The translations under genes and the position numbers were made by a program. Of a DNA stretch of 41,692 nt, positions 1 to 11,478 are shown in pieces (positions within the stretch are counted from its first letter, which is position 1; each line of letters begins with the position of its first letter). The notes beneath the pieces are model-generated. The model had not been told where the DNA came from. It did not search any database and worked only from the letters and a program-made list of their open reading frames with translations. Origin of the DNA: an uncultured PS1 clade bacterium (lineage in GTDB: Bacteria > Pseudomonadota > Alphaproteobacteria > MED-G09); contig CACANC010000008.1 in assembly GCA_902533755.1 (NCBI GenBank), positions 1 to 41,692 on the forward strand, written 5' to 3'.

Positions 1-375
1 GCAAGTCCATCACCACCTATTGGCCCAGCTTTAGGTCAAAGAGGTTTAAACATAATGGATTTTTGTAAGGCATTTAATGCTAAAACACAAAATGAAGAAC
101 AAGGTACTCCTCTTCCTACAACAATAACTATTTATGTTGATAAATCTTTTGATTTCGTTATAAAGACTGCTCCGACAAGTTATTTATTAAAGAAGGCTGC
201 AAAAATTGATAAAGGTGCGGGTAATGTTGGCTCTGAGACCTGCGGTTCAGTAACTTTAGCTCAATGTAAAGAAATTGCTGAGGTAAAGATAAAAGATTTA
301 AATGCCAATGATATTGATGCTGCAGTGAATATTGTAAAGGGTTCCGCTAGATCCATGGGATTAGAGGTTAAATAA
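1..375 (+). CDS. rplK: 50S ribosomal protein L11 (uL11), 5' truncated
   Basis: Large-subunit protein of the GTPase-associated centre, where it binds the 23S rRNA thiostrepton region and contacts elongation factors. The reading frame is open from base 1, before the first internal ATG at 55. Residues just upstream of that ATG ([11 protein letters not shown], then [14 protein letters not shown]) are the conserved N-terminal domain of L11, so the gene enters from the left edge and lacks about 17-20 residues. The C-terminal RNA-binding domain ends normally (SARSMGLEV). It lies 2 bp before rplA, the usual rplKA pair; nusG and secE would be expected upstream, outside the window. Confidence 0.97.
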   Translation, partial: ASPSPPIGPALGQRGLNIMDFCKAFNAKTQNEEQGTPLPTTITIYVDKSFDFVIKTAPTSYLLKKAAKIDKGAGNVGSETCGSVTLAQCKEIAEVKIKDLNANDIDAAVNIVKGSARSMGLEVK

Positions 376-377
376 TT

Positions 378-1070
378 ATGGGCTCAAGAAGTAAAAGATA
401 TAATGAAATTTCTGAAAATATTGACCCTGACAAAGTCTATACACTTGATGAAGGGATAGATTTGATAAAAAAATCTTCTAATCTTAAATTTGATGAAACA
501 GTTGATATTGTTGTAAATTTAAATATCGATCCTACATTCTCTGATCAAAATGTTCGTGGAGTTATTAATCTACCTAGTGGAATAGGTAAAGATCTTCGTG
601 TAGCTGTATTTGCCAAAGGAGATAAGGCTAAAGAAGCTGAAGAATCTGGAGCGGATATAGTTGGTTCTGAAGATTTAGTTGAAAAAATTTCCTCAGGTGA
701 TATTGATTTCGAAAGATGTATTGCAACACCTGATATGATGCCTCTTGTCGGAAGGTTAGGAAAAGTTCTTGGACCAAAAGGGCTAATGCCTAATCCTAAA
801 ATAGGCACTGTTACAAATGATATAGCAGATGCTGTAAAGTCTGCAAAAGCTGGTTCAGTAGAATATAGAAATGATAAAGCAGGAATTATTCATGCTGGAG
901 TTGGTAAGGTTAGTTTTTCTAAAGAGGACTTAAATGCCAATGTTATTGAGTTTGTTAAGGCAGTTAAAAAGGATAAGCCTAGCGCTGCTAAAGGAGTATT
1001 TATAAAAAAAGTATCTTTAAGCTCTACGATGGGAGCTGGATTAAGAATTGACACAGGAGTTTTTAATTAA
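378..1070 (+). CDS. rplA: 50S ribosomal protein L1 (uL1)
   Basis: L1 forms the mobile L1 stalk that helps eject deacylated tRNA, and in many bacteria it represses its own mRNA. The 230-residue product has the usual family length. It carries the conserved block [21 protein letters not shown] (near residues 120-139) followed by GTV and the later [10 protein letters not shown] and STMGAG segments. The ATG at 378 follows the rplK stop by 2 bp, implying coupled translation. A hairpin and the L10 leader follow the stop codon. Confidence 0.98.
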   Translation: MGSRSKRYNEISENIDPDKVYTLDEGIDLIKKSSNLKFDETVDIVVNLNIDPTFSDQNVRGVINLPSGIGKDLRVAVFAKGDKAKEAEESGADIVGSEDLVEKISSGDIDFERCIATPDMMPLVGRLGKVLGPKGLMPNPKIGTVTNDIADAVKSAKAGSVEYRNDKAGIIHAGVGKVSFSKEDLNANVIEFVKAVKKDKPSAAKGVFIKKVSLSSTMGAGLRIDTGVFN

Positions 1071-1083
1071 ACTTTTGTTTCAA

Positions 1084-1099
1084 GTGCATTTTAATGCAC
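1084..1099 (+). promoter_or_regulatory. Hairpin after rplA
   Basis: A perfect inverted repeat, GTGCAT, loop TTTA, ATGCAC, begins 13 bases after the rplA stop. No T tract follows, so it does not look like an intrinsic terminator. It may be a processing or stability element, or the first helix of the L10 leader that follows directly. Confidence 0.5.
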
Positions 1100-1100
1100 A

Positions 1101-1228
1101 AACTGTCCTAGACTATGGGTGTCTTGAGCTTAATAAATTTGCCCATACGAGACAAAAAGGACAGCCTGGTTTGCTCAGTAGTAAACCTTTTGTTAATAAT
1201 TTCCTTTTAAGGAATTTGGAGGTTAAAA
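1101..1228 (+). promoter_or_regulatory. L10-type autoregulatory leader before rplJ
   Basis: The 158-bp gap between rplA and rplJ contains nested pairings: TGTCCT (1104-1109) with AGGACA (1158-1163), enclosing TATGGG (1114-1119) with CCCATA (1142-1147). The internal loop is asymmetric, with agac on the 5' side and a longer purine-rich 3' strand. This position and layout match the known L10 leader, where the L10(L12)4 complex binds a kink-turn in the mRNA and represses rplJL translation. The ribosome binding site GGAGG lies about 8 bases before the rplJ ATG. Pairings were found by eye; the family assignment rests on context. Confidence 0.72.
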
Positions 1229-1747
1229 ATGGATAGAGTAGCAAAAGAGAAAGTTGTTTCAGATTTAACAAAAAAATTTGATGAGTCTAGCTTTTTTATT
1301 TTAACTCATAATAATGGGTTATCTGTTCATGAAATTACTAGCTTAAGGAGTCAATTAAGGGAAGCTGGAAGCACTTTTAAAGTTGTTAAAAATAGTTTAG
1401 CAAAAATTGCTGTTAATGACACTAAACTAAAAGATCTTTCAGAATATTTTAATGGACCCTTGGCGATAGTTTTTTCTGAAGAATTAACCTCACAACCAAA
1501 AATAATTTCTGATTTTACAAAAGATAATGAAAATCTATCAGTTGTAGGTGGATTTATGGATGGTGAAATTATTGACAAAGAGACTATTAGTAAACTGGCA
1601 TCACTACCGAGTCTTGATACATTAAGGGCTAAAATAATAGGTTCTTTAACTTCTTCTGCATCAAAAATTGCTGGAATTGTTAATAAACCTGGAGAACAAA
1701 TTGCTCAAGTGTTAAGTGCTAAAAGTCAAAGTGGTGAGGCCGCTTAA
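1229..1747 (+). CDS. rplJ: 50S ribosomal protein L10 (uL10)
   Basis: L10 is the base of the L7/L12 stalk; its N-terminal domain binds 23S rRNA and its C-terminal helix holds L12 dimers. The product has 172 residues, normal length. Recognisable segments are the N-terminal region MDRVAKEKVVSDL, FKVVKNSLAKIA near residues 50-61, and GPLAIVFS near residue 76. The ATG at 1229 follows a GGAGG site. It sits after the leader it probably binds and 23 bp before rplL. Confidence 0.97.
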   Translation: MDRVAKEKVVSDLTKKFDESSFFILTHNNGLSVHEITSLRSQLREAGSTFKVVKNSLAKIAVNDTKLKDLSEYFNGPLAIVFSEELTSQPKIISDFTKDNENLSVVGGFMDGEIIDKETISKLASLPSLDTLRAKIIGSLTSSASKIAGIVNKPGEQIAQVLSAKSQSGEAA

Positions 1748-1770
1748 TTTAACTTATTAGGAGAAAAAAA

Positions 1771-2151
1771 ATGGCTGATTTAGAAAAAATTGCTGAAGAA
1801 TTATCAAATTTAACTGTTCTTGAAGCTTCAGAGTTATCAAAAATTCTTGAAGAAAAATGGGGAGTTTCTGCTGCTGCACCAGTTGCTGTCGCTGCTGCTG
1901 CACCTGGAGGTGAAGCGGGAGGAGATGCTGCTGAAGAAAAAGATTCATTTACTATTGTTCTTACTGATGTGGGCGATAAGAAGATTAACGTCATTAAAGA
2001 AGTTAGAACTGCTACCGGCCTTGGCTTAAAAGAAGCAAAAGACATAGTTGAATCTGCACCAAAAGACATTAAAGAAGATGTTCCTAAGGATGAAGCTAAC
2101 GAAATTAAAGAGAAATTAGAAGCTGCAGGTGCAAAAGTAGAACTTAAATAG
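1771..2151 (+). CDS. rplL: 50S ribosomal protein L7/L12 (bL12)
   Basis: Multicopy stalk protein that recruits and activates translational GTPases. The 126-residue product shows the N-terminal dimerisation domain ([19 protein letters not shown]), an Ala/Gly hinge around residues 32-53, and the C-terminal domain ending in [15 protein letters not shown] at 1759-1763 is its ribosome binding site. rpoB follows after 40 bp; no clear attenuator hairpin is visible there, so rplKAJL and rpoBC are probably co-transcribed. Confidence 0.98.
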   Translation: MADLEKIAEELSNLTVLEASELSKILEEKWGVSAAAPVAVAAAAPGGEAGGDAAEEKDSFTIVLTDVGDKKINVIKEVRTATGLGLKEAKDIVESAPKDIKEDVPKDEANEIKEKLEAAGAKVELK

Positions 2152-2191
2152 TTCTTTTCAGAAATATATCATAAATAAGGGTCTTATTAAT

Positions 2192-5100
2192 ATGACAGAA
2201 AATTTTAATGCTAGAAAAAGAATAAGGAAATCTTTTCAAAGAATTGAAACTATTGCAGAAATGCCTAACTTAATTGACATTCAAAGGTTATCTTACGATC
2301 TATTCTTGCAAAAAAATATTTTGCATGATGAAAGGTTAAATAAAGGTTTAGAAAATGTATTTAGAGGCGTGTTTCCTATTCATGACTATTCAGAGTCATC
2401 TACAATAGAATATATATCTTACTCATTTGATGAACCAAAATTTGACACAGGCGAATGTATCCAAAGAAGCCTTACATATGCTGCCCCACTTAAGGTAACT
2501 CTTAGACTTATAGTTTATGATGTTGATGAAGAGAATGAAACCAGATCAATAAAAGATGTAAAAGAACAAGATGTTTACATGGGCGATCTTCCGCTGATGA
2601 CCAGTAATGGAACATTTATTATTAATGGTACTGAGAGAGTTGTTGTATCTCAAATGCATCGAAGTCCAGGAGTATTCTTTGATCACGATAAGGGAAAAAC
2701 ACACTCTTCTGGTAAGATTCTATATGCAGCAAGAATAATACCATACAGAGGCTCTTGGCTTGATTTTGAGTTTGATGCTAAAGATATTCTTAATGCAAGA
2801 ATAGATAGAAAAAAGAAATTTCCTGCCACAACTGTTCTTTATAGTTTAGGTTTTGATTCTCAAGAAATTCTATCCTTATTTTATAAAAATGAAGTTCATA
2901 AAAGACAAAAAGATGGTTGGAAAAAATCATTTATTTCAGAAAATTTAAAAGGTTCTAAGGCTGTATACGATCTAATTGATGCAAAAAATAATAAAGTAAT
3001 TATTGAGTCAGGAAAGAAAATCACAAAAAGAACTCTTGATCAAAATGATAAAGTTAAAGATTTATATATCTCAAATGAAGAAATATTAGGAAAATTTATT
3101 TCTGAAGATATTGTTAATTTTTCTACTGGTGAAATTTTTGCTGAAGCTGGTGATGAGATCACTGAGGAGTTATTGGCATTATTTGAAGTTGAAAAAATTG
3201 ATGAAATACCAGTTCTTCTAATCGATAATGTAAATTTTAGTCCATTCGTTAGAAATACTTTAGCAGTTGATAAATCTTTTGATAAAACATCTGCGCTTTT
3301 TGAAATATATAAAATATTAAGACCAGGAGAACCTCCAACTGTTGAAAGCGCAACAAATCTATTTACCAGTCTGTTTTTTGATAGTGATAGATATGATTTA
3401 TCTGATGTTGGGAGAGTTAAAATAAACATGAGACTAAATCTTGATACTCCAGATGACCACGGAACTCTAACAAAAGATGATATTGCTAATGTTTTAAGAA
3501 CTATTGTTGACCTAAGAGATGGTAAAGGTGATATCGATGACATTGATAATCTTGGTAACAGAAGAGTAAGATCTGTTGGTGAATTGATGGAAAATCAGTT
3601 TAGAATAGGTCTACTTAGAATGGAAAGAGCAATTAAAGAAAGAATGAGCTCTATTGATATTGATACAGTCATGCCTCAAGACATAATTAATGCAAAGCCT
3701 ATTGCAGCATCTATAAGGGAATTCTTTGGTTCCTCTCAGTTATCTCAATTTATGGATCAAACAAATCCTCTTTCTGAAATTACACACAAAAGAAGGGTTT
3801 CCGCTCTTGGTCCAGGAGGTCTTACAAGAGAAAGGGCTGGTTTCGAAGTTAGAGATGTGCACCCAACTCATTATGGTAGAATATGCCCAATTGAAACTCC
3901 TGAAGGGCCAAATATTGGCCTGATTAATTCTTTAGCTACATATGCTAGGGTTAATAAATATGGTTTTATTGAAAGTCCATATCTAAAGATTGAAAATGGA
4001 AAGAAAACTAATGAAATAGTATATTTATCTGCTGTTGAAGAAGGAAGGTACAGAATTGCCCAAGCTGATGAACCGTCTGATGAAAAGGGATCGCTGATTA
4101 GTGATCTAATAAATTGCAGGCACGATGGTGATTTTGATTTGGTTGGACCTGAATCAGTTGATTTTATGGATGTCAGTCCAAAACAAACAGTATCAGTTGC
4201 TGCATCTTTGATACCATTTTTGGAAAACGATGATGCTAATAGAGCATTAATGGGCTCAAATATGATGAGACAAGCAGTGCCCTTATTAACTAATGAAGCT
4301 CCTTTGGTGGGAACTGGTATGGAAGGTCTTGTAGCAAGTGATTCTGGAGCGGCATTAGTTGCTTCGAAGGATGGTATTGTTGACCAAGTAGATTCTCAAA
4401 GAATTGTTATTAGATCCGACAGCGATCTCGAGAAAGATGATTTAGGTGTTGAAATTTATAATTTGAAAAAATTTCAAAGATCAAATCAATCTACATGCGT
4501 CAATCAAAAACCTCTTGTTAGGGTTGGTGATAAGATTAAAAAAGGCGAGGTAATTGCAGATGGTCCTTCAACTGACAAAGGGGAGCTGGCTCTTGGTAAA
4601 AATGTCCTAGTAGCTTTTATGCCATGGAATGGATATAACTTTGAAGACTCAATCTTGCTTTCTGAAAAACTTGTCAAGGATGATGTTTTTACATCTATTC
4701 ACATTGAAGAGTTTGAAATTATGGCCAGAGATACAAAGCTAGGTTCTGAAGATATAACAAGAGACATTCCAAATGTCGGTGAAGAGGCTCTAAGAAATCT
4801 AGATGAATCAGGCATTGTTTATATAGGCGCTGAAGTTAAACCTGGCGATATTTTGGTTGGAAAAGTAACGCCAAAAGGAGAAAGTCCAATTACGCCTGAA
4901 GAGAAGTTATTGCGAGCAATTTTTGGTGAAAAAGCCTCTGATGTAAGAGATAGCTCTTTAAGATTATCACCTGGAACTAATGGAACAGTTGTTGATGTTA
5001 AGGTTTTTAATAGACATGGTATTGAAAAAGACGAAAGGGCGCTAGCTGTTGAACAAGAAGAAATTGAGAGATTATCGATTGATAGAGATGATGAAATACA

Positions 5101-6271
5101 TATTTTAGATAGAAATATCTATTCTTTATTAAAAGATTTTTTACTTAATAAAGTTGCTTTATCTGGGCCAAATATAAATAAAAAAGGAATAAAAATTACT
5201 CAAGATATTTTAGATTCTTCCTCAAATAAATCACTGTGGGATTTTATTTTACAAAACAATAATAATCAAAAAGAAGTTGAAGAGATAAGACTTCAATATG
5301 ATAGCGCTAGAAATCTGATAGAGGAGAAATTTCAAGATAAAGTTGATAAGGTAAGTAGAGGAGATGATTTGCTTCCTGGAGTTATGAAATGCATTAAAGT
5401 TTATGTTGCCGTTAAGCGTAAACTGCAGCCAGGCGATAAAATGGCAGGTAGACATGGTAATAAAGGTGTAATTTCAAGAATTTTACCGGTAGAGGATATG
5501 CCTTATCTTGAAGATGGAACACCTGTTGATGTTGTTTTAAATCCGCTTGGTGTTCCTAGTAGAATGAATGTTGGACAAATTTTAGAAACTCATCTTGGAT
5601 GGACATGTGCTGGTTTAGGAAAAAAAGTTTCTGATGCTTTAAATCAATATGAAGAGAGCATGAATATAGGGAATGTAAAAGATGTCATTAAGGATATTTA
5701 TGACGATAAAGGAGTTAATAAACTTAAAGATGGAGATTTTATTGAGTTTGCACAGACACTTAAGAAAGGCGTTCCTGTGGCAACTCCTGTATTTGACGGC
5801 GCAAGAGAAGCTGACATTGTTAATTTACTCGATAAAGCAGGTTTAAGTAACTCTGGCCAAGTTTATCTTTATGACGGTAGGTCTGGCATGAAGTTTGATC
5901 GACCTGTGACTGTTGGGTACATTTATATGCTTAAGTTGCATCATCTCGTTGATGATAAAATACATGGAAGATCAGTTGGACCATATAGCCTTGTAACTCA
6001 ACAACCTTTGGGAGGTAAAGCACAATTTGGCGGTCAAAGATTTGGTGAGATGGAAGTGTGGGCGTTAGAAGCATACGGCGCAGCTTATACACTACAAGAA
6101 ATGCTAACAGTAAAATCTGATGATGTTGCAGGTAGAACTAAGGTTTATGAATCGATAATTCGTGGTGAAGAAAACTTTGAAGCTGGCGTTCCCGAGAGCT
6201 TTAATGTGCTTGTTAAAGAAATGCGTTCTTTAGGTCTAAATGTTGAACTACAAGAAGACGAATTAAGCTAG
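2192..6271 (+). CDS. rpoB: DNA-directed RNA polymerase subunit beta
   Basis: Beta subunit of RNA polymerase, forming with beta' the catalytic cleft. The 1359-residue product has normal length. The rifampicin pocket is intact: [11 protein letters not shown] at residues 513-523, followed by THKRR and SALGPGG, with the usual Asp, His and Ser present. Other landmarks are [16 protein letters not shown], the [18 protein letters not shown] block, and the C-terminal [19 protein letters not shown]. It is one uninterrupted frame, not fused to rpoC, which follows after 33 bp. Confidence 0.99.
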   Translation: MTENFNARKRIRKSFQRIETIAEMPNLIDIQRLSYDLFLQKNILHDERLNKGLENVFRGVFPIHDYSESSTIEYISYSFDEPKFDTGECIQRSLTYAAPLKVTLRLIVYDVDEENETRSIKDVKEQDVYMGDLPLMTSNGTFIINGTERVVVSQMHRSPGVFFDHDKGKTHSSGKILYAARIIPYRGSWLDFEFDAKDILNARIDRKKKFPATTVLYSLGFDSQEILSLFYKNEVHKRQKDGWKKSFISENLKGSKAVYDLIDAKNNKVIIESGKKITKRTLDQNDKVKDLYISNEEILGKFISEDIVNFSTGEIFAEAGDEITEELLALFEVEKIDEIPVLLIDNVNFSPFVRNTLAVDKSFDKTSALFEIYKILRPGEPPTVESATNLFTSLFFDSDRYDLSDVGRVKINMRLNLDTPDDHGTLTKDDIANVLRTIVDLRDGKGDIDDIDNLGNRRVRSVGELMENQFRIGLLRMERAIKERMSSIDIDTVMPQDIINAKPIAASIREFFGSSQLSQFMDQTNPLSEITHKRRVSALGPGGLTRERAGFEVRDVHPTHYGRICPIETPEGPNIGLINSLATYARVNKYGFIESPYLKIENGKKTNEIVYLSAVEEGRYRIAQADEPSDEKGSLISDLINCRHDGDFDLVGPESVDFMDVSPKQTVSVAASLIPFLENDDANRALMGSNMMRQAVPLLTNEAPLVGTGMEGLVASDSGAALVASKDGIVDQVDSQRIVIRSDSDLEKDDLGVEIYNLKKFQRSNQSTCVNQKPLVRVGDKIKKGEVIADGPSTDKGELALGKNVLVAFMPWNGYNFEDSILLSEKLVKDDVFTSIHIEEFEIMARDTKLGSEDITRDIPNVGEEALRNLDESGIVYIGAEVKPGDILVGKVTPKGESPITPEEKLLRAIFGEKASDVRDSSLRLSPGTNGTVVDVKVFNRHGIEKDERALAVEQEEIERLSIDRDDEIHILDRNIYSLLKDFLLNKVALSGPNINKKGIKITQDILDSSSNKSLWDFILQNNNNQKEVEEIRLQYDSARNLIEEKFQDKVDKVSRGDDLLPGVMKCIKVYVAVKRKLQPGDKMAGRHGNKGVISRILPVEDMPYLEDGTPVDVVLNPLGVPSRMNVGQILETHLGWTCAGLGKKVSDALNQYEESMNIGNVKDVIKDIYDDKGVNKLKDGDFIEFAQTLKKGVPVATPVFDGAREADIVNLLDKAGLSNSGQVYLYDGRSGMKFDRPVTVGYIYMLKLHHLVDDKIHGRSVGPYSLVTQQPLGGKAQFGGQRFGEMEVWALEAYGAAYTLQEMLTVKSDDVAGRTKVYESIIRGEENFEAGVPESFNVLVKEMRSLGLNVELQEDELS

Positions 6272-6304
6272 ATATAGTTAAATTATTTAATTAGGTGAAA
6301 TAAA

Positions 6305-9300
6305 ATGAATAAAGAAGTTTTAGATATTTTTAATCAGAATAAAGCAACTCAACAATTCGACCATATAAGAATTGGGATAGCTAGTCCTGAGAAAATATTA
6401 TCTTGGTCATATGGTGAAATAAAGAAACCTGAAACAATTAATTATAGGACTTTTAAGCCAGAGAGAGACGGACTTTTCTGCGCGAGAATTTTTGGTCCTG
6501 TTAAAGATTATGAATGTCTATGCGGCAAATACAAAAGAATGAAATTTAAAGGAATTGTATGTGAAAAATGCGGAGTAGAAGTTACTTTATCAAAAGTTAG
6601 AAGGGAAAGAATGGGCCACATTGAATTAGCTTCCCCAGTTGCGCATATATGGTTCTTAAAATCATTACCAAGTAGAATTGGTTTAATATTAGATATGATG
6701 CTTAAAGATCTTGAAAAAGTATTATATTTTGAAAGTTTTATTGTACTAGATCCAGGCTTAACACCGCTCGACAAACTTCAACTATTAACTGAGGATGAAT
6801 TTATTGATGCTCAAAATGAATTTGGAGCTGATAACTTTAAAGCTGGTATAGGTGCTGAAGTAATTCGATTGCTTCTCGAAGAGCTAGATTTAGAAGAATT
6901 AAGTGAATCAATCAGAAAAGAAATAAAAGAAACTACAAGTGAATTAAAACCAAAAAAATTGGCAAAGAGATTAAAAGTTGTAGAAGCATTTAAAGTTTCA
7001 GGTAACAAACCTGAATGGATGATTTTGAAAGTTATTCCAGTAATTCCTCCTGAACTTAGACCGCTTGTTCCTCTAGATGGAGGAAGATTTGCTACATCTG
7101 ATTTAAACGATCTCTATAGAAGAGTTATTAATAGAAACAACAGATTAAGAAGATTAATGGATTTGAGAGCGCCAGATATCATCATAAGAAATGAAAAAAG
7201 AATGCTTCAGGAGTCTGTGGACGCATTATTTGATAATGGACGTAGAGGAAGAGTAATAACTGGATCTAACAAAAGACCGCTAAAGTCTCTCTCAGATATG
7301 TTAAAAGGTAAGCAGGGTAGATTTAGACAAAATTTATTGGGTAAAAGAGTGGATTATTCAGGAAGGTCTGTAATTGTAGTCGGGCCAGAGTTGAAGTTAC
7401 ATCAATGCGGTTTACCAAAGAAATTAGCATTAGAGCTTTTTAAACCTTTTATTTATTCAAGACTTGAATCTTTAGGAATTTCATCGACAGTAAAACAAGC
7501 CAAAAGAATGGTTGAAAAACAAACACCTGAGGTTTGGGATATATTAGAAGAAGTCATCAGGGAACATCCAGTATTATTAAATCGGGCTCCAACCCTTCAC
7601 AGGCTTGGAATTCAAGCTTTCGAACCAGTTCTTATCGAGGGTAAAGCAATACAGCTACACCCCCTTGTTTGCGCAGCTTTTAACGCTGATTTTGACGGAG
7701 ATCAGATGGCCGTGCATGTACCTTTATCATTAGAAGCTCAACTTGAAGCAAGAGTTTTGATGATGTCTACAAACAATATTTTACATCCGGCAAATGGAGA
7801 TCCAATTATTGTTCCTAGTCAAGATATTATTTTGGGTTTGTACTATTTATCTCAAATGAAAGAAAATGAGCCGGGTGAAGGAAGGCATTTTGATGATATA
7901 AACGAAATTGAATTTGCATTAGAGAACAAAATTATAACTCTTCATACGAAGATAAGTTTTAGGTTTAACACTGAAGATGATTATAAAAAATTCGATACAA
8001 CACCTGGAAGGGTTCTAATTTCTAAAGAATTACCTAACAATGAAAATATTTCATTTGAAATTGTGAATAAACTTTTAACAAAAAAAGAAATTTCCAGAAT
8101 GATAGATGATGTTTATAGACATTGCGGTCAAAAAGAAACTGTTATTTTTTGTGATCATATTATGAAGTTAGGCTTTAAACATGCATGTAACGCAGGTATC
8201 TCATTTGGAAAAGATGATATGATTATTCCTGAAGAAAAAGTTAACCTAATTAATGATACTAATGAGTTAGTTAAGGAATTCGAACAACAATATATTGATG
8301 GATTTATAACTAGAGGCGAAAAATACAATAAAGTTGTTGATGCATGGGCAAAATGTACTGATAAAGTTGAAGATAAAATGATGAATATAATTTCTTCATC
8401 TCAAATTAATAAAGATACTGAAAGAGAAGATCCAATTAATTCAATATATATGATGGCTCATTCAGGAGCTAGAGGTTCTGCGGCACAAATGAAGCAATTA
8501 TCCGGTATGCGAGGTCTTATGGCTAAGCCATCAGGTGAGATTATCGAGACACCAATTATTTCAAACTTTAAAGAGGGTTTGAATGTGCTTGAGTATTTTA
8601 ATTCTACTCATGGCGCAAGAAAAGGCCTTGCAGATACAGCACTAAAAACCGCTAATTCAGGATACCTAACAAGAAGGCTTGTTGATGTTGCGCAGGATTG
8701 TATAATTGTTGAAGAGAATTGTGAAACTTCAGAGGGCTTAATTATTAAACCAGTAATTGAGTCTGGAGAAGAAATGGTTTCGTTATCAGATAGAGTTTTA
8801 GGAAGAGTCCCTTGCGAAGATGTCATTGATCCAGCAGCAAATGAAACAATAGTTAAAAAGAATGAGATTATCGAAGAAAAACATCTACCTTTAATTGATA
8901 ATGCTAATCTTTTAGAGATTAAAATTCGATCAGTTTTAACATGTGAAACAAAAAATGGTGTATGTGCAAAGTGTTATGGCCGTGATTTGGCTAGAGGCAC
9001 GCCAGTTAATATTGGTGAAGCTGTGGGCGTTATTGCCGCCCAGTCTATTGGTGAACCAGGCACTCAGTTAACAATGAGAACCTTCCATATTGGAGGCACG
9101 GCTCAGGTTATGGACCAATCTTACGTTGAAGCAACTGTTGATGGTAAGATAAAGATTGATGATTTAAATATGTTAGAAGACTCTGAAAAAAGAAAAATTA
9201 TTATTGGAAGAACTACTAATGTTTCCGTAATTGATGAATTTGGAAACGAGAGATCAAAGCACAAACTCACATATGGTAGTCAATTACTTGTAGAAGATGG

Positions 9301-10462
9301 GCAAGAAATCAAAAAAGGTGATAGATTAGCTCAATGGGACCCTTATACAATTCCAATTATAACTGAATCTTCTGGTGTGGTGCATTTTGAAGATTTAACT
9401 GAAGGAATAAGTTTAAGTGAAATTTCTGATGAATCTACCGGCATTAAGCAAAAAGTCGTAGTTGATTGGAAAAATTCTTCAAAATCAGCATCTTTAAAAC
9501 CATCGATACTAATTAAAGATGAAAAAGGGGATATTGCATCTAATATCACTGGTAGAGAAGCAAGATATCTTATGTCAGTAGATGCTATTATTTCTGTAAA
9601 TGATGGAATAAAAGTAAATGCTGGCGATGTTATTGCGAGAATTCCAACTGAGGGAGCAAAAACAAGAGATATTACTGGTGGTCTACCTAGGGTAGCAGAA
9701 CTTTTTGAAGCAAGAAGACCAAAAGACCATGCTGTAATTGCTGAGGTTACAGGAACTGTAGAATTTGCAAGAGATTATAAAAACAAAAGAAGAATAGTTA
9801 TTCATCCTACAAATGAAGAAGAAAATGAAGCAAGTTATTTGATACCTAAAGGTAAACATATATCAGTTCAAGATGGAGATATTATTGAAAAAGGCGATTA
9901 TTTAATTGATGGTAATCCTGCTCCACATGACATTTTATCAATACTTGGACTTGAATCACTTGCAAGCTATCTTGTAGATGAGGTTCAAAATGTCTACAGA
10001 CTTCAAGGCGTAACGATTAATGATAAACATATTGAGGTTATTACTAGGCAAATGCTCCAAAAAGTTGAGGTTTTAGAATCTGGCGATAGCGCTTATCTTG
10101 AAGGCGAACAACTCGATAAAATAGAAGTTGAAGAAATCAATGAAAAGCTACTAGATGAGAAAAAAGAACCAGTACAGTATAAGCCATTGCTTTTAGGTAT
10201 AACTAAGGCATCTCTGCACACAAGGTCATTTATCTCAGCAGCTTCTTTCCAAGAAACAACAAGAGTTTTAACAGATGCTGCCGTGAATAGAAAATCTGAT
10301 CATTTAATTGGTTTAAAGGAAAATGTTATAGTTGGAAGATTAATTCCTGCTGGTACTGGCAGTTCAATTAGAAGACTTGAAAACGAAGCTGGAGCAAGAG
10401 ATCAGGAGTTAATTGATAAAAGGCCTGAAGGCTCAGAGTTAATTGAAGAAGAAGCCTCTTAA
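6305..10462 (+). CDS. rpoC: DNA-directed RNA polymerase subunit beta'
   Basis: Beta' subunit carrying the catalytic Mg ion. The active-site motif NADFDGDQ is at residues 460-467, with the three metal-binding Asp at 462, 464 and 466. The N-terminal zinc site is C71, C73, C86, C89. A second cysteine set ([17 protein letters not shown]) and the bridge-helix/trigger-loop segment [16 protein letters not shown] lie in the C-terminal half. Length 1385 residues, normal for Proteobacteria. The stop is followed by a 140-bp gap with structured sequence before rpsL. Confidence 0.99.
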   Translation: MNKEVLDIFNQNKATQQFDHIRIGIASPEKILSWSYGEIKKPETINYRTFKPERDGLFCARIFGPVKDYECLCGKYKRMKFKGIVCEKCGVEVTLSKVRRERMGHIELASPVAHIWFLKSLPSRIGLILDMMLKDLEKVLYFESFIVLDPGLTPLDKLQLLTEDEFIDAQNEFGADNFKAGIGAEVIRLLLEELDLEELSESIRKEIKETTSELKPKKLAKRLKVVEAFKVSGNKPEWMILKVIPVIPPELRPLVPLDGGRFATSDLNDLYRRVINRNNRLRRLMDLRAPDIIIRNEKRMLQESVDALFDNGRRGRVITGSNKRPLKSLSDMLKGKQGRFRQNLLGKRVDYSGRSVIVVGPELKLHQCGLPKKLALELFKPFIYSRLESLGISSTVKQAKRMVEKQTPEVWDILEEVIREHPVLLNRAPTLHRLGIQAFEPVLIEGKAIQLHPLVCAAFNADFDGDQMAVHVPLSLEAQLEARVLMMSTNNILHPANGDPIIVPSQDIILGLYYLSQMKENEPGEGRHFDDINEIEFALENKIITLHTKISFRFNTEDDYKKFDTTPGRVLISKELPNNENISFEIVNKLLTKKEISRMIDDVYRHCGQKETVIFCDHIMKLGFKHACNAGISFGKDDMIIPEEKVNLINDTNELVKEFEQQYIDGFITRGEKYNKVVDAWAKCTDKVEDKMMNIISSSQINKDTEREDPINSIYMMAHSGARGSAAQMKQLSGMRGLMAKPSGEIIETPIISNFKEGLNVLEYFNSTHGARKGLADTALKTANSGYLTRRLVDVAQDCIIVEENCETSEGLIIKPVIESGEEMVSLSDRVLGRVPCEDVIDPAANETIVKKNEIIEEKHLPLIDNANLLEIKIRSVLTCETKNGVCAKCYGRDLARGTPVNIGEAVGVIAAQSIGEPGTQLTMRTFHIGGTAQVMDQSYVEATVDGKIKIDDLNMLEDSEKRKIIIGRTTNVSVIDEFGNERSKHKLTYGSQLLVEDGQEIKKGDRLAQWDPYTIPIITESSGVVHFEDLTEGISLSEISDESTGIKQKVVVDWKNSSKSASLKPSILIKDEKGDIASNITGREARYLMSVDAIISVNDGIKVNAGDVIARIPTEGAKTRDITGGLPRVAELFEARRPKDHAVIAEVTGTVEFARDYKNKRRIVIHPTNEEENEASYLIPKGKHISVQDGDIIEKGDYLIDGNPAPHDILSILGLESLASYLVDEVQNVYRLQGVTINDKHIEVITRQMLQKVEVLESGDSAYLEGEQLDKIEVEEINEKLLDEKKEPVQYKPLLLGITKASLHTRSFISAASFQETTRVLTDAAVNRKSDHLIGLKENVIVGRLIPAGTGSSIRRLENEAGARDQELIDKRPEGSELIEEEAS

Positions 10463-10477
10463 AAATTAATTTTTTTG

Positions 10478-10506
10478 TTGACTGATTACCTGAGGAAAGC
10501 TACTAA
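10478..10506 (+). promoter_or_regulatory. Possible promoter before rpsL
   Basis: TTGACT (10478-10483) is followed after 17 bp by TACTAA (10501-10506). The -35 is good but the -10 matches the sigma-70 consensus at only three positions. TTGACT also occurs in the stronger promoter before rpsM. If used, transcription would start near 10513 and the RNA would lack the 5' arm of the overlapping stem at 10493-10537. Confidence 0.4.
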
Positions 10507-10537
10507 AGCACTGCTTATGGCAGGTCGTAGGTTTCCT
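10493..10537 (+). promoter_or_regulatory. Structured intergenic RNA element before rpsL
   Basis: Nested complementary segments fold into one long hairpin: AGGAAA (10493-10498) with TTTCCT (10532-10537), a G-G mismatch, CTAC (10500-10503) with GTAG (10527-10530), and a terminal CTGC (10511-10514) with GCAG (10520-10523) around loop TTATG. No T tract follows, which argues against a terminator. It lies in the only sizeable gap between rpoC and rpsL, so a leader controlling rpsL-rpsG-fusA or an RNase processing site is plausible. I do not recognise a named family. Confidence 0.55.
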
Positions 10538-10572
10538 AAACACTGTCGCCATTCGCTTTTTATTTGTTAATT

Positions 10573-10590
10573 ATATCCTAATATGGATAT
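10573..10590 (+). promoter_or_regulatory. Hairpin next to rpsL ribosome binding site
   Basis: ATATCC (10573-10578) and GGATAT (10585-10590) are perfectly complementary around a 6-base loop. GAGG, the likely rpsL ribosome binding site (10592-10595), begins two bases later. A helix this close could affect 30S loading on the rpsL mRNA. Confidence 0.4.
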
Positions 10591-10602
10591 TGAGGTTTTG
10601 TT

Positions 10603-10974
10603 ATGCCAACTATTAATCAATTAGTTCGTAAAAGAAGAGCTAAAGTTGAAAAATTAAATAAAGTTCCTGCAATGGAGTCATGCCCTCAAAAAAGAGGTGT
10701 CTGCACTAGGGTTTATACAACAACTCCAAAAAAACCTAATTCTGCATTAAGAAAAGTAGCTAGGGTAAGATTATCTAATGGTTTTGAGGTTACTAGCTAT
10801 ATTCCAGGTGAAGGACATAATTTACAAGAACACTCAGTTGTCCTAATTCGTGGTGGAAGAGTAAAAGATCTTCCTGGTGTTCGATATCATATATTAAGGG
10901 GCGTTTTAGACACCCAAGGTGTTGCAGATCGAAAACAAAGAAGATCTAAATATGGAACAAAAAGGCCTAAATAA
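10603..10974 (+). CDS. rpsL: 30S ribosomal protein S12 (uS12)
   Basis: S12 lies at the decoding centre and controls accuracy. The 123-residue product has the diagnostic [16 protein letters not shown] segment with Lys at 43 and 44 unchanged, so no classical streptomycin-resistance substitution is seen at that site; [19 protein letters not shown] and DLPGVRYH follow. GAGG lies 7 bases before the ATG. It is the first gene after the rpoC gap, and rpsG follows after 21 bp. Confidence 0.98.
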   Translation: MPTINQLVRKRRAKVEKLNKVPAMESCPQKRGVCTRVYTTTPKKPNSALRKVARVRLSNGFEVTSYIPGEGHNLQEHSVVLIRGGRVKDLPGVRYHILRGVLDTQGVADRKQRRSKYGTKRPK

Positions 10975-10995
10975 TTTATTAGGGAGAAGGAATAA

Positions 10996-11466
<471 letters not shown>

Positions 11467-11478
11467 AAAAGGTTAGTT

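Noticed and set aside
1048-1236. 62-codon + strand frame across the rplA-rplJ gap
   Set aside because: It overlaps the L10-type leader pairings, has no plausible ribosome binding site and shows no protein-like pattern; the RNA structure explains the sequence better.
3040-3543. 167-codon - strand frame inside rpoB
   Set aside because: Entirely antisense to a conserved essential gene, low-complexity Ser/Leu product and no ribosome binding site.
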